Origin: GCA-2730975 sp937893275
GTDB lineage: Bacteria; Verrucomicrobiota; Verrucomicrobiia; Opitutales; Seribacteraceae
NCBI GenBank assembly: GCA_963968595.1
Contig: CAXAHJ010000012.1
Coordinates: 1-56,127, forward strand
Direction: 5' to 3'
DNA length: 56,127 nt
The notes beneath the pieces were generated by a model that was not told the DNA's origin, made no database searches, and saw nothing but the letters and a program-made list of their open reading frames with translations. The position numbers and the translations under genes are program-made. This document shows, one piece after another, positions 1-8,213 of this stretch (positions are counted from its first letter, which is position 1; each line of letters opens with the position of its first letter).

Positions 1-591
1 GATGACTTTGGAAAGAACGTCAAGGATGCCAGTGATACCTCGGTTAGTGGTTGGCAGTTCCAAGCTCTCAAGGCTGCTTTCAATACTGGTGCGGTTTTTC
101 CGGGAGTCGAGCCTGCCCTAGAGGCGGCTGTGAAGAACTTTTATCGTGTATATTCACCGAAGAACGGTGGCTTTGGTTACCGCAAGGCCTCGGATTCCAA
201 TAACATCAGACATAAGTTGACTGGCGTTGGTTCGTTGGGTTTGCAGTCTTGGAAGACGGGACATCCTTCCAAAGAGAAAAAAAGAGAGGTTCTAACGAAA
301 GCTACTCAACATATTCTAAAGACCAATAAAGGCATGAGTTATGGTAGCGAAGATTCGAACCTCTATTCTTGGTATTACGATACTCAGGCCCTGTTTAATT
401 ACGGTGGAGCTTCATGGGTATCATGGAATCGTAGGATGGAACCTATGCTTTTGGCTGCTCAAAACGCTGATGGCAGTTGGCCTGCCGAAGGGAGCAACCT
501 GACTGCCAAGCGAGGCGGGAAAGATGCCGACGTATATCGTACGACTCTTTGTACCCTCATGCTAGAGGTGTACTATCGTTACGTCTACTGA
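1..591 (+). CDS. Squalene-cyclase/prenyltransferase-repeat protein, 3' end (5' partial)
   Basis: The frame is open from base 1 to the TGA at 589-591, so only the C-terminal ~196 residues are present. The text shows alpha/alpha-toroid repeat features: SVSGWQFQALKAA near the start, GGFGY, a conserved YYDTQALFNYGG block, and a QW-type motif (QNADGSW) near the C-terminus, followed by a predicted terminal helix containing DVYRTTLCTLMLEVYY. This pattern matches the large PVC-bacterial family of squalene-hopene-cyclase/prenyltransferase-fold proteins. Most of these have no known activity, and many probably act in or near the envelope. The catalytic DXDD region of true cyclases would lie upstream of the window, so enzymatic function cannot be judged. 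The next gene starts 28 bp downstream on the same strand, so the two may be co-transcribed. Confidence 0.75.
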   Translation, partial: DDFGKNVKDASDTSVSGWQFQALKAAFNTGAVFPGVEPALEAAVKNFYRVYSPKNGGFGYRKASDSNNIRHKLTGVGSLGLQSWKTGHPSKEKKREVLTKATQHILKTNKGMSYGSEDSNLYSWYYDTQALFNYGGASWVSWNRRMEPMLLAAQNADGSWPAEGSNLTAKRGGKDADVYRTTLCTLMLEVYYRYVY

Positions 592-619
592 GTTGCTCTT
601 AGGCAAAGCTATTTCAGCT

Positions 620-1585
620 ATGTCGTCGATACCGTTCAAACTTCTCCACATAGTTTTCCCGTTGGCGGCGATCACCTCTGTTTGCGCTCAACTTGGCGAA
701 CTTCCTACCAAGTCTAAAGGAAAGCTAGATGGCATTCTAGTGGCCAAGGGAAATGCTTGGATAGAGGTCAAGGATGACAAAGGTTACCCTCATCGTTATC
801 TCCCTAGTTGGGTCGGTGGTCCTCCCAATCGCGGGGGGGGGTACGATCGAGCCGTTTTGAGTCAACTCGACGAAATCCCCGTCGGCAACCGGGTTCAACT
901 TACTTGGCATTGGGACGGTCATTTGCGGGTTGATCGCTTGAAATTGCTTCGTCCATATAAAAGAAAGGGGGTCACGGTGGGCACAATCCTGGACAAGGGA
1001 GACAATTGGGTGGAGATGGGTTCTACCCGTTTTGGAATTCCCTTTCGCTATTACGCAAAATGGGTGGGTGGATTACCCGAAAGAGGAGGAGGGTATCATG
1101 AAGCAACCTTATCTTCTCTCGAAGAATTGCAACCGGACGACAAAGTCAAATTAACTTGGGTCTTTGACGTACGCCCGCGAATCGTGTCCTTTCACGGTGT
1201 CGAGGAAGAAGAGGATGTTTTCGTGCCCTTTTATGAAAAGGTCGACCTGTTTCGTCCGCGCCCTCGACCGGTCATACCTTCCGGTCCTGCGAATCCTTTC
1301 GATCAGGTCACTCCCCAAGCACCCAACACTCTAAATCCCTTTGATCGAGGTGCCGGCAGCCCTTTCGATCATGTTTCGCCTAACGCCTCTCCAACCGCCC
1401 CTTCTGTCAGTCCCTTCGATATGACGCCTGCATCATCTATTGATCCAGTGCCCGGTGCTTCCAATCCTTTTGATCAGGCGTCACCCGCACCAGTCTCAAC
1501 CCCGTCGCCCTTTGATCCTAATATCCCCGCCAATCCCTTTGACGCACAACCATCCCCGGTTCCTGCCAACCCGCTCGACCGATAG
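620..1585 (+). CDS. Secreted protein with a duplicated domain and [N/S]PFD-repeat C-terminal tail
   Basis: I do not recognise a named family. I prefer the ATG at 620 (321 aa) over the in-frame TTG at 593, because it places a clean signal peptide (MSSIPFKLLHIVFPLAAITSVCAQ) at the N-terminus. Residues about 36-104 and 118-187 are two copies of one ~70-residue domain. They share a G-T-I-L-x-K-G start, a W-[IV]-E strand, RY...WVGG.P.RGGGY, and V.LTW.(F/W)D. After an acidic spacer (VEEEED) the last ~110 residues are Pro/Ser-rich with eight [NS]P[FL]D tetrapeptides spaced 10-25 residues apart. A run of nine G at about 833-841 lies in the codons for a GGG of the first repeat. The protein is probably periplasmic or surface-exposed, and it directly follows the cyclase-repeat gene. 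Confidence 0.7.
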   Translation: MSSIPFKLLHIVFPLAAITSVCAQLGELPTKSKGKLDGILVAKGNAWIEVKDDKGYPHRYLPSWVGGPPNRGGGYDRAVLSQLDEIPVGNRVQLTWHWDGHLRVDRLKLLRPYKRKGVTVGTILDKGDNWVEMGSTRFGIPFRYYAKWVGGLPERGGGYHEATLSSLEELQPDDKVKLTWVFDVRPRIVSFHGVEEEEDVFVPFYEKVDLFRPRPRPVIPSGPANPFDQVTPQAPNTLNPFDRGAGSPFDHVSPNASPTAPSVSPFDMTPASSIDPVPGASNPFDQASPAPVSTPSPFDPNIPANPFDAQPSPVPANPLDR

Positions 1586-1618
1586 ATTGGGCTTTGGCTA
1601 ACTTTTCGCCAACCAATC
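1585..1618. terminator. Inverted repeat between convergent genes, possible terminator
   Basis: GATTGG (1585-1590) and TTGGC (1594-1598) pair with GCCAA and CCAATC (1608-1618). This gives an 11-bp stem with a 3-nt bulge and a 9-nt loop. It starts at the last base of the upstream stop codon and sits between two convergent genes. No clear T-tract follows on either strand, so termination is inferred from position and fold only. Confidence 0.4.
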
Positions 1619-1665
1619 CGTTCGCGAATTTTAGTAATCGAACCCTAATACAAGAATTTTATGTT

Positions 1666-3006
1666 TTAGGGCAGAAGACTGTGGTCTTCGGCTTTTTTCT
1701 CAGAACCGGTCGTGGTTTCCTTGTCGGTGCGAATTATTTCTCGTCTCCGCTCGTCTAAAATACTCAATTTACTGCCATCTGGCAGAAACCAGCGCGCCCC
1801 CCAGGATTTTCCATCCAACCAAGCTCGCATCACGCGGTATCGCTTTTTTGTAATTCGTTCGTGAAGAGCGATTATGTGACTGTCTGGGTCACTCGTCCAC
1901 AGAACTTCGATCACCTTGCCATTCTTGTCGATACCCAGGACCTCTATCGCCGGCGTAGTTTTCCGGCGATTAATGCTTCGAACCTCATGAGGGTCGAGAG
2001 ATTCTTCCGAATTTTCTACAGCCGCAATGCCGTGTTCGTCGCGAAGAAATTCGGCTCTTTTTTTGGCTGTCTCATAATCTTCAAAAGTATGATCGTAATG
2101 TTTTTCAAGGAAGGAACCGCTCAGGTCTCTGATCACAATTTTGAAAATATTGGTAGACCATACGGGCACGATTTCGTTGCCTCTTTCATCCAAGGCAAAG
2201 ATTTTCGCCGGTTGGTCTTCTCGGTTACGATATGCGGGCAATTCTTCAATCGCCTCATAAGCGGATTCCATGGCAAGGGAGAGACCTTTGACGTCGGCTT
2301 CATAACCTTCGTCCATCAATCGTCCATTTGGTAGTTTGATTGCCAATGTCTTAACCTTTGGGAAGTATCGGACTTGATCGCCATACAGACTGCCGTTGGC
2401 ATCGAAATTACCTCTTTCTCGTAGTAATGGCGAGGTAGAGTTCGCCTCTTCGCCTTCGTAGAAATACGCGTTATAAACCCCAGAGGGCGCATCATCTACG
2501 AATTCGCATGTGTAGCGTAGCTTTGATTGTGCCTTCATTTCCCCTATTTCGAAACCTTTCTCTTTCAATTCCTCGAAAAATCGTTCCACCTCGTCATTAG
2601 AATATCGATAATAGAAGTTACACGGTCCGTTTAGCTTTCCATTCGCATAAGTTTTTTCGGAGACCAATTCTCCCGCTCCGCCATAAGCAGTGAATTTACC
2701 GTGTCGAAGGCCTTTTCTGTATTCTCCTTTGGACAAGGGGATTTCGTTTTCGCGCCAAAAGGTGAAGTTGCCGTCTCGAATGCCGTTAAAAAAACTGATT
2801 TCAAAACGCCGATGCCCGTTGGGATGGTCCTGAACCAGTATACATGTTATAGGATCCTCTTTACCTATTTCATATAAAATAAGCTTTTCCTCTTTGTTCT
2901 TTCGATACTCAACGTCAATCGCCCTAAATTCTTTTTCACTGTCACATCCGGTTAGCGATGCAAGTGTAACAGCTAATATTACTGACCAATTGAGAGACAA
3001 TTTCAT
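1666..3006 (-). CDS. Lipoprotein with MORN/YwqK-like repeats
   Basis: This 446-aa protein begins with a lipoprotein signal ending in LTGC (Cys about residue 21), so it is probably membrane-anchored in the periplasm. Residues about 60-145 contain tandem GxFxxWxENGxLxxxGxYxxGxxxGxxxxY-type units (for example KGEYRKGLRHGKF and KTYANGKLNGPCNFYY). These resemble the MORN_2/YwqK fold found in many lipoproteins of Bacteroidetes and PVC bacteria. The C-terminal half (about 250-440) has a different character and includes two similar segments, KIFALDERGNEIVPVWSTN and AIEVLGIDKNGKVIEVLWTS, which suggests an internal duplication. Its function is unknown. The ATG at 3006 lies 73 bp downstream of the degenerate protease gene on the same strand, so the two may be co-transcribed. 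Confidence 0.7.
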   Translation of the reverse strand: MKLSLNWSVILAVTLASLTGCDSEKEFRAIDVEYRKNKEEKLILYEIGKEDPITCILVQDHPNGHRRFEISFFNGIRDGNFTFWRENEIPLSKGEYRKGLRHGKFTAYGGAGELVSEKTYANGKLNGPCNFYYRYSNDEVERFFEELKEKGFEIGEMKAQSKLRYTCEFVDDAPSGVYNAYFYEGEEANSTSPLLRERGNFDANGSLYGDQVRYFPKVKTLAIKLPNGRLMDEGYEADVKGLSLAMESAYEAIEELPAYRNREDQPAKIFALDERGNEIVPVWSTNIFKIVIRDLSGSFLEKHYDHTFEDYETAKKRAEFLRDEHGIAAVENSEESLDPHEVRSINRRKTTPAIEVLGIDKNGKVIEVLWTSDPDSHIIALHERITKKRYRVMRAWLDGKSWGARWFLPDGSKLSILDERRREIIRTDKETTTGSEKKAEDHSLLP

Positions 3007-3079
3007 CGAGCTAACTTAAGGTATCTGTAATTCCTTTTCTCAAGATAGCTCTGTCTTTTGCCTCCGAGCAATGGAAAAA

Positions 3080-3856
3080 TCACTTGGTCCTTTTGCGGAC
3101 TTGTTCGGCGATTTCCAATACGTCCTCGGCGGGCAAGGTCACGATTTGGGTTGGTTTGCCCGACACCATCTTGTACACGCCGATCCCGAGCCAATTGCCG
3201 GACGCATCGAAAACCGGAGTCCCGGGGGACAAGCGATCGATTACATAATACTCTCTGGGTTTCTCGATCACGGCATTCACCCAACCGCGCATGAGCGTGG
3301 ATTGGCGGTACAGGTTGCGACTCAGTTTGCCGAGAGACGCTACTTCGTCGAGGGGTTGCGGTTTGGGCTTTTTCCCCGATGACGGCACCGGTTGAAAAAC
3401 TATGTTTTTGTCCTTCTTTTTTCCATCCTTCAAGGGGAGAAGAAAAGCCAGATCGAGGTCGGAGTCCTTCAGTAACAGCTTGGCGGGCACTTCGCTTCCG
3501 TCCTGCATCAGAATATTAACTTCCGAGTAGTTCACATTTACGGAAGCCCCGCCTCCTCGCACTCGGGAGAGGATGGAAGCGGTGGGATCCACTTTGGTTA
3601 GCGACAGGGCGACCAAACCGTCTTTTGACAGCACGGTACCCAAGGCTTCCAATTTTTGCTCTTGCGGCGGATAGCTTCTTCCGCCCGAACTTATTTCCAC
3701 TTTTACGGTCGCGGACACCCAAGTCACGCATTCGGAACGTTCTTTAAGCAAGGTACGCCAAGTCTTGATTGGGTCGGCCACTTTTTTTGCGAGCGCCGAA
3801 AAGGCTGCCAGTGAGAAAGCGAGAAGGGCAAATAGTCGTATTGTTCTTATTTTCAT
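3080..3856 (-). CDS. Degenerate HtrA/trypsin-fold protein (predicted inactive)
   Basis: This 258-aa protein has a signal peptide (MKIRTIRLFALLAFSLAAFSALA) and then a chymotrypsin-like S1C domain that aligns with the HtrA encoded next to it. The block ALGTVLSKDGLVALSLTKV matches the neighbour's catalytic-His block, but Thr87 stands where His should be. The Asp is kept (SDLDLAFLL, Asp135). At the Ser position the motif reads SPGTPVFD instead of GNSGGPLV, leaving Pro211 in place of Ser. There is no PDZ domain. It is therefore probably a periplasmic pseudoprotease, perhaps binding substrate or regulating the active HtrA whose gene ends 47 bp upstream on the same strand. The fold assignment is by motif; the regulatory role is inference. 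Confidence 0.7.
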   Translation of the reverse strand: MKIRTIRLFALLAFSLAAFSALAKKVADPIKTWRTLLKERSECVTWVSATVKVEISSGGRSYPPQEQKLEALGTVLSKDGLVALSLTKVDPTASILSRVRGGGASVNVNYSEVNILMQDGSEVPAKLLLKDSDLDLAFLLPLKDGKKKDKNIVFQPVPSSGKKPKPQPLDEVASLGKLSRNLYRQSTLMRGWVNAVIEKPREYYVIDRLSPGTPVFDASGNWLGIGVYKMVSGKPTQIVTLPAEDVLEIAEQVRKRTK

Positions 3857-3902
3857 GAGAAATTGCTGTAGGTTGTCGAGGTCAGGCTAGAATGGCTTGC
3901 GA

Positions 3903-5933
3903 CTATTCGTCCCAATCGGGTTCCAGTCGTATGAACAAGGTGTGAATACCTCTCTTTACGAAAAATACGACACGCTTTGCTTTCTTCTTCACGATTTCGG
4001 CCATCTTCGTTTCAAGATCCTCAATCTCGACCATGTTCTTTTCGTCTATCGACAAAAGAACGTCGCCCTGCCTGAGACCTGCCAAGGCGGCCCATCCTGC
4101 GGATTCCACGTTTTCCACCAGCAATCCCTTGTCTTCTTCCTTCAAGCGGTAGTTCACTCGGTTTGCGAAGGAAAGTTCTCGCACAGTGAACTCGAAGGTT
4201 TCGTCCTCGAAGTCATCCAGTTCGTTGGCTGGGGTAGGGCGTCTTTCCAGAGTTACGTTCAGGTCCAGCGGTTTGTCGTCTCGGAGACAGGAAAACAGAA
4301 CTTTTGCCCCGATCTTGTACTCCTTTATCATATTGCCGAACACCTCGGAGTCCTCCACTCGGTTTGCTCGAATTATTTGACCATCCATTCGCAGCAACAG
4401 GTCGCCTGCTTCTATCAATCCCTTGCGAGCGGGGGTATCGGGATAGACTTGCACCACGCGCACACCTAGTGCTCCTCGCTCTAATCCTATTGCATCGGCC
4501 AAATCTCGAGTAAGCACTTGAGTGGACACCCCTAGCCAAGGTTTCCAAGCTTGCACGGGACGGTTTTCTTCCGCCTCCGGGCCTAGTTTCACCACCGTCA
4601 ACAAGTGGGCCAGGTCACGTTCGATCGTCACTAGGGTAGGGACCGCTTCCGTTTTGCCCTTGGTGATTTCCTTGGTCAGGCGAATCAAGTCGGCCATGCT
4701 TGTCACCGGTTTGTCACCGAGTTTCGTGATTACGTCTCCGGGTAGAAGGGAAGGCTTTGCGTTGTTTGCGGGGCCGCCTTGCCTCACGGAGTGCACTTGA
4801 GCGCCGCTCTTGTCAGCTCGTCTAGCTTCGAGCGAGGAAAGCAAGGTGAAGTCGCGCACCGTGATCCCCCAGCTCTTCAGCTCCCGTTCCTTGGCGTGGG
4901 CGGGTTCGCGAGCCTCGGTCAGGAGAGTCCACTTTTTCGGCTTCCCGTCCCGATGTCCCTTGAGCACTACCTTTTTGCCAACTGAATTGGATAGGGCAAT
5001 CTGGTTGAACAACGGAAGATCCTCGGGAATGCGGGCCAGCACCGCCTTGCCGCCAAAGTGGGTCAGCACGTCTCCCGGCATCATGCCGGCCTTCTCCGCG
5101 GGAGAGTCGGCGATTATACCCGCTATGAGCACGCCTTTTTCGTCGGGGCTAAGTACCGGTTGCACCTCCAGTCCCGTCCAGCTTCTGGCCACGGTTCCGG
5201 TCTTGATGAGTTCGTTGGATACGTCCCTTGCCAGATTGGCGGGAATCGCTCCTCCGAGGCTGCCTATGCCTACCTCGTTGATGCCTACGATCTCTCCCTT
5301 TTCATTCACCAGCGGACCACCGCTATTACCCGGGAAGATTACCGCATCGTGTCCCAGCCAGCGTACCAGCTGGCCCACGTTCTCGCCATCCAGGCGAAAG
5401 CTTCCTCGTTGCGGCGATATCATGGCGACGTTCGATATGATTCCTCTCGTCACCGACTGGGAAAGTCCTGCCGGGCTTCCCATGGCAAAGCATACGTCGC
5501 CCACCTGCACCTTGTCCGAATCCCCAAACTTGGCGACGGCCAAGGGCTTGGCATTCTTCGGGCGTTCCCCCGTGCGAAGGCGAATGACGGCGATGTCGGT
5601 CATGGCGTCGGCTCCTATCAAGTCGGCCGCGATCTCCTCGCCGTCGTGCAGGCGGCAGGTGATGCGGGTCGCCTTGCCCGCCACGTGATGGTTTGTCACG
5701 ACGTGCCCCTTTTCGGATACGATTACGCCGCTGCCCGTGGCCCGGGACTTCAGCATGCGGCCGGACGAACCTTGCTCCGACACCACCTCGATACGCACGA
5801 TGGCGGGAAAGGTGCCCTCCACCGCTTCGCGAATCAACGGGTCGGCTGGCAGGTTGTCGGCTTTCTTACCATCCTGCGAGTATCCCGCAGCTGCAATTAA
5901 CGAAAAAAAGAGAAAAGTGATGGAGATTCGCAT
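3903..5933 (-). CDS. HtrA-type periplasmic serine protease with four PDZ domains
   Basis: The start at 5933 (676 aa) is chosen because it gives a signal peptide (MRISITFLFFSLIAAAGYSQ). Upstream in-frame starts at 6035 and 5993 would put it behind a charged leader. The S1C domain spans about 40-265 with an intact triad: His83 (TNHHVAG), Asp113 (MTDIAVI) and Ser204 (GNSGGPLV). Four PDZ modules follow, recognised by their GVLIAGI/GDVLTHFGG, PGDVITKLGDKPV, GALGVRVVQV/AGDLLLRMDG and GLLVENV/GDVLLSIDEKN segments. DegP has two PDZ domains and DegS one, so four is unusual, although multi-PDZ HtrA proteins are common in PVC bacteria. The likely role is quality control or regulated cleavage in the periplasm. 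The adjacent inactive paralogue suggests the two work together. Confidence 0.85.
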   Translation of the reverse strand: MRISITFLFFSLIAAAGYSQDGKKADNLPADPLIREAVEGTFPAIVRIEVVSEQGSSGRMLKSRATGSGVIVSEKGHVVTNHHVAGKATRITCRLHDGEEIAADLIGADAMTDIAVIRLRTGERPKNAKPLAVAKFGDSDKVQVGDVCFAMGSPAGLSQSVTRGIISNVAMISPQRGSFRLDGENVGQLVRWLGHDAVIFPGNSGGPLVNEKGEIVGINEVGIGSLGGAIPANLARDVSNELIKTGTVARSWTGLEVQPVLSPDEKGVLIAGIIADSPAEKAGMMPGDVLTHFGGKAVLARIPEDLPLFNQIALSNSVGKKVVLKGHRDGKPKKWTLLTEAREPAHAKERELKSWGITVRDFTLLSSLEARRADKSGAQVHSVRQGGPANNAKPSLLPGDVITKLGDKPVTSMADLIRLTKEITKGKTEAVPTLVTIERDLAHLLTVVKLGPEAEENRPVQAWKPWLGVSTQVLTRDLADAIGLERGALGVRVVQVYPDTPARKGLIEAGDLLLRMDGQIIRANRVEDSEVFGNMIKEYKIGAKVLFSCLRDDKPLDLNVTLERRPTPANELDDFEDETFEFTVRELSFANRVNYRLKEEDKGLLVENVESAGWAALAGLRQGDVLLSIDEKNMVEIEDLETKMAEIVKKKAKRVVFFVKRGIHTLFIRLEPDWDE

Positions 5934-6059
5934 GAGTGTTGTAAGCGTCGTCGATTGCGCCTTTCGTTTGACTTCCCGAGAAACGGTCGACATGGGTTTT
6001 GTATATTTCATCGCGGATGAACCTGTACAAGGCAAGTAAACAAGTCACTATATCTTCGG

Positions 6060-7427
6060 ATGGGCAAGGATAACTCGGAAGCCATTCTCTCCCTCCGCCA
6101 GAGGCGTTTTCTCGGTTACGTCTCTTGTTTCGCGGGAGTTTGGATACTCGGCTTTCTTCTCATCGGTGCCATCGTAGTCCTGCAACAGTTCTTCGACAAG
6201 TTCTCCGGCGTAATATGGTCTCTCGCGGTAGCGGGTATGTTGGCCATTATCTTGCGGCCCGTGGTCGCCTTTTTTGACAGCAAGCTGCGGTTCGGTCGTT
6301 TTCTTTCCATCATGCTCCTTTATTTATTGGTCGTGGGGACGGCAGGCACCACCATTTGGTTGGTCGGAGCCAAGGTGGTCGAGCAAGTCCGGGAACTCGC
6401 CGTAACGGCTGTCGACTGGCCGGACAAAATCGATAAAAAGGCGAAGGGATGGTTGCCTGAGGATGCCTACGAAGCCGTCTCCGGCCAGACCGAGAGCTTT
6501 AAGCAATACTGGCGCGAAATGTTCGGGGTCGACGATTCAGCCGACGCTCGCTTCACCAAGGAAGAGAGCACCGCCCTGAAAGAGCTCGCTCCGGCCGACC
6601 ACAAAGTGTTCCTTGCCCTCGACGAGGACGAACGTGCTGCCTACCTCCTCATCGACGAAACGGACGAGCGCAACGTCTACCTCGGCAAGAAGGCGGAGGA
6701 AATTCGCAACCGCAACATGGAAACCTTCGGCCAGCAAGGTGAACAGATCGCGGAACAGTCGGCCAAGGTCCTCAAGTCGGCATGGTCGAGCCTACTCGGC
6801 TTCTTCACCCAGCTCACCTACCTGGCCGTCATCCCCATCTACATGTTCTACTTCCTCGGCTCCAAGCGCGATTTGCTGGAAGACTTCGAGCAGGAGCTCG
6901 GGTTTCTATCCCCCCGCGTTCGGGAAGACGTCGTCTTTCTAATCCGCGAGTTCGTCGGCATCCTCGTGGCCTTTTTCCGCGGACAACTTCTCATCGGTTT
7001 GCTCATGGGCGTGGGCTATGCCATCGGCTTTCAGATCAGCGGTCTCAAGTTCGGCCTCGCCCTAGGTCTCCTCTTCGGTCTCCTAAACGTGGTGCCTTAT
7101 CTCGGCTCCATCATCGGCATCGCCACCGCTATCCTTATCGCCTACCTCCAGCCCGCCGGCATCGCCGAAACGGGAGAGTGGGGCATCCTCCTCGGGTGTG
7201 GCGTCACCTTTGGCGTCGTCCAAGTCGTCGAGAGCTACCTTCTTACCCCTCGCATCATGGGACGCCAAACCGGCCTTCATCCCGTCGTCGTCATCGTGGC
7301 CATATTCTTCTGGGGCAACGCACTCGGTGGCATACTCGGCATGATATTCGGCATTCCCCTTACCGCCTTCATCATCATCGCTTGGCGCTTGCTCCGTCGC
7401 AAATACCTCCTCGATCCAGCCGCTTAG
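6060..7427 (+). CDS. AI-2E family (PerM/YdiK-like) membrane transporter
   Basis: This 455-aa protein has the layout of the AI-2E/UPF0118 family: N-terminal membrane segments (about 20-45, 50-68, 78-105), a long hydrophilic region (about 110-235), then four to five membrane helices. The C-terminal part carries family-typical text such as GLLNVVPYLGSIIG and LTPRIMGRQTGLHPVVVI. The hydrophilic insert is rich in Lys/Glu/Asp and longer than usual (family members are about 350 aa). Members export small molecules or act as Na+/H+ exchangers, so the substrate cannot be told from sequence. The gene is divergent from htrA, with 126 bp between the start codons. No Shine-Dalgarno sequence is visible. Confidence 0.85.
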   Translation: MGKDNSEAILSLRQRRFLGYVSCFAGVWILGFLLIGAIVVLQQFFDKFSGVIWSLAVAGMLAIILRPVVAFFDSKLRFGRFLSIMLLYLLVVGTAGTTIWLVGAKVVEQVRELAVTAVDWPDKIDKKAKGWLPEDAYEAVSGQTESFKQYWREMFGVDDSADARFTKEESTALKELAPADHKVFLALDEDERAAYLLIDETDERNVYLGKKAEEIRNRNMETFGQQGEQIAEQSAKVLKSAWSSLLGFFTQLTYLAVIPIYMFYFLGSKRDLLEDFEQELGFLSPRVREDVVFLIREFVGILVAFFRGQLLIGLLMGVGYAIGFQISGLKFGLALGLLFGLLNVVPYLGSIIGIATAILIAYLQPAGIAETGEWGILLGCGVTFGVVQVVESYLLTPRIMGRQTGLHPVVVIVAIFFWGNALGGILGMIFGIPLTAFIIIAWRLLRRKYLLDPAA

Positions 7428-7480
7428 CTGTCGAGCCAGGTGCTTTTTGCTCCCCCCGCGACTCCTTCGCTTCCCACCGT

Positions 7481-7603
7481 TGTCATTGCGAGGAGCGGAG
7501 CGACGCGGCAATCCAGCGACCGCGTAGGGCAACCACCGCATCGCCCCGGCATCCCCCAACGCCTCAGACTGGATTGCCACGCCCTGCCGGGCTCGCAATG
7601 ACA
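7481..7603. repeat. CATTGCGAGG-type imperfect palindromic repeat
   Basis: The left arm (7481-7515) begins TGTCATTGCGAG and ends GGCAATCCA. The right arm (7570-7603) is its imperfect reverse complement, beginning TGGATTGCC and ending CTCGCAATGACA. The outer 12 bp and inner 9 bp of the arms match exactly, and a 54-bp spacer separates them. This matches a palindromic repeat seen in unrelated bacterial genomes (TCATTGCGAGG...GGCAATCC), usually regarded as a non-coding REP- or MITE-like mobile unit. It occupies much of the 282-bp gene-free gap between the AI-2E gene and the next gene. I see no other feature in that gap. Confidence 0.75.
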
Positions 7604-7709
7604 GCGTTGTGGGAATACTTTCGAAAATCGGGACGAACTACGCCGCCATTTTATATAGTATGGGGGGACGAGGGTTTGTTTGACTCTGGAGCGACAGTCG
7701 TTTTAGTTA

Positions 7710-8132
7710 GTGGTCGTGTCCGATGAGCCTAAAATCGTATCGGCGGAAATTCCGCCCAAGCTTCTAGTGAAGACGGAGGCCTATATGAGGCTTTCGGGCT
7801 GGGATGCCAATGATATGGTGAAGCATGCGTTGACCACCCTTTTCGAGGTATCCGAATCGCAGGACTATCCGCCCGCGATTCCCGATCCTTGCTTGGCGTT
7901 GGGGAAACTTATACGAGCGTCGCAATCTGTGGAGTCGGGAAAGAAGCCCGCACCCGAACAGGCGAGCGGTGGCAAGAAAAAGGGGCTTACCTTCCAGCCG
8001 TTTTCGAAGGATGAGGTGGATGACGCTCTTTCCCACGTCATACCCGGGGCTTCGTCCTGGATGCTGGAGCTGGAGAAGAAAAAGGCGGAAGAGAATGCGG
8101 CTGGCGATTCGGATTCTCCGCCGGAGCCTTGA
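7710..8132 (+). CDS. Hypothetical protein, 140 aa
   Basis: I do not recognise this protein. The first part (about 1-55) looks helical and folded, with EIPPKLLVKTEAYMRLSGWDANDMVKHALTTLFE. The rest is charged and Pro/Lys/Glu-rich, with a helix-like end (SWMLELEKKKAEEN). There is no signal peptide or membrane segment, so it is probably cytoplasmic. The start is GTG at 7710, with another in-frame GTG at 7716. The gene sits 81 bp upstream of dnaE on the same strand and may be co-transcribed with it. Coding is supported by codon use and by the match to its orientation and spacing. Confidence 0.55.
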   Translation: MVVSDEPKIVSAEIPPKLLVKTEAYMRLSGWDANDMVKHALTTLFEVSESQDYPPAIPDPCLALGKLIRASQSVESGKKPAPEQASGGKKKGLTFQPFSKDEVDDALSHVIPGASSWMLELEKKKAEENAAGDSDSPPEP

Positions 8133-8213
8133 TCGGTTTTTTTCGGGCAAGAACCGAGCACGTGCGCAAGTTGACCTTGAACGCCGGGGGCGTTTGGTTG
8201 TTTGCTAGGGGCA

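Noticed and set aside
4810..5688. Long plus-strand frames opposite htrA
   Set aside because: They are antisense shadows of a clear htrA gene with intact protease motifs.
7481..7603. CRISPR or insertion sequence
   Set aside because: There is only one inverted pair, no regularly spaced repeats and no transposase gene; a REP/MITE-like unit fits better.
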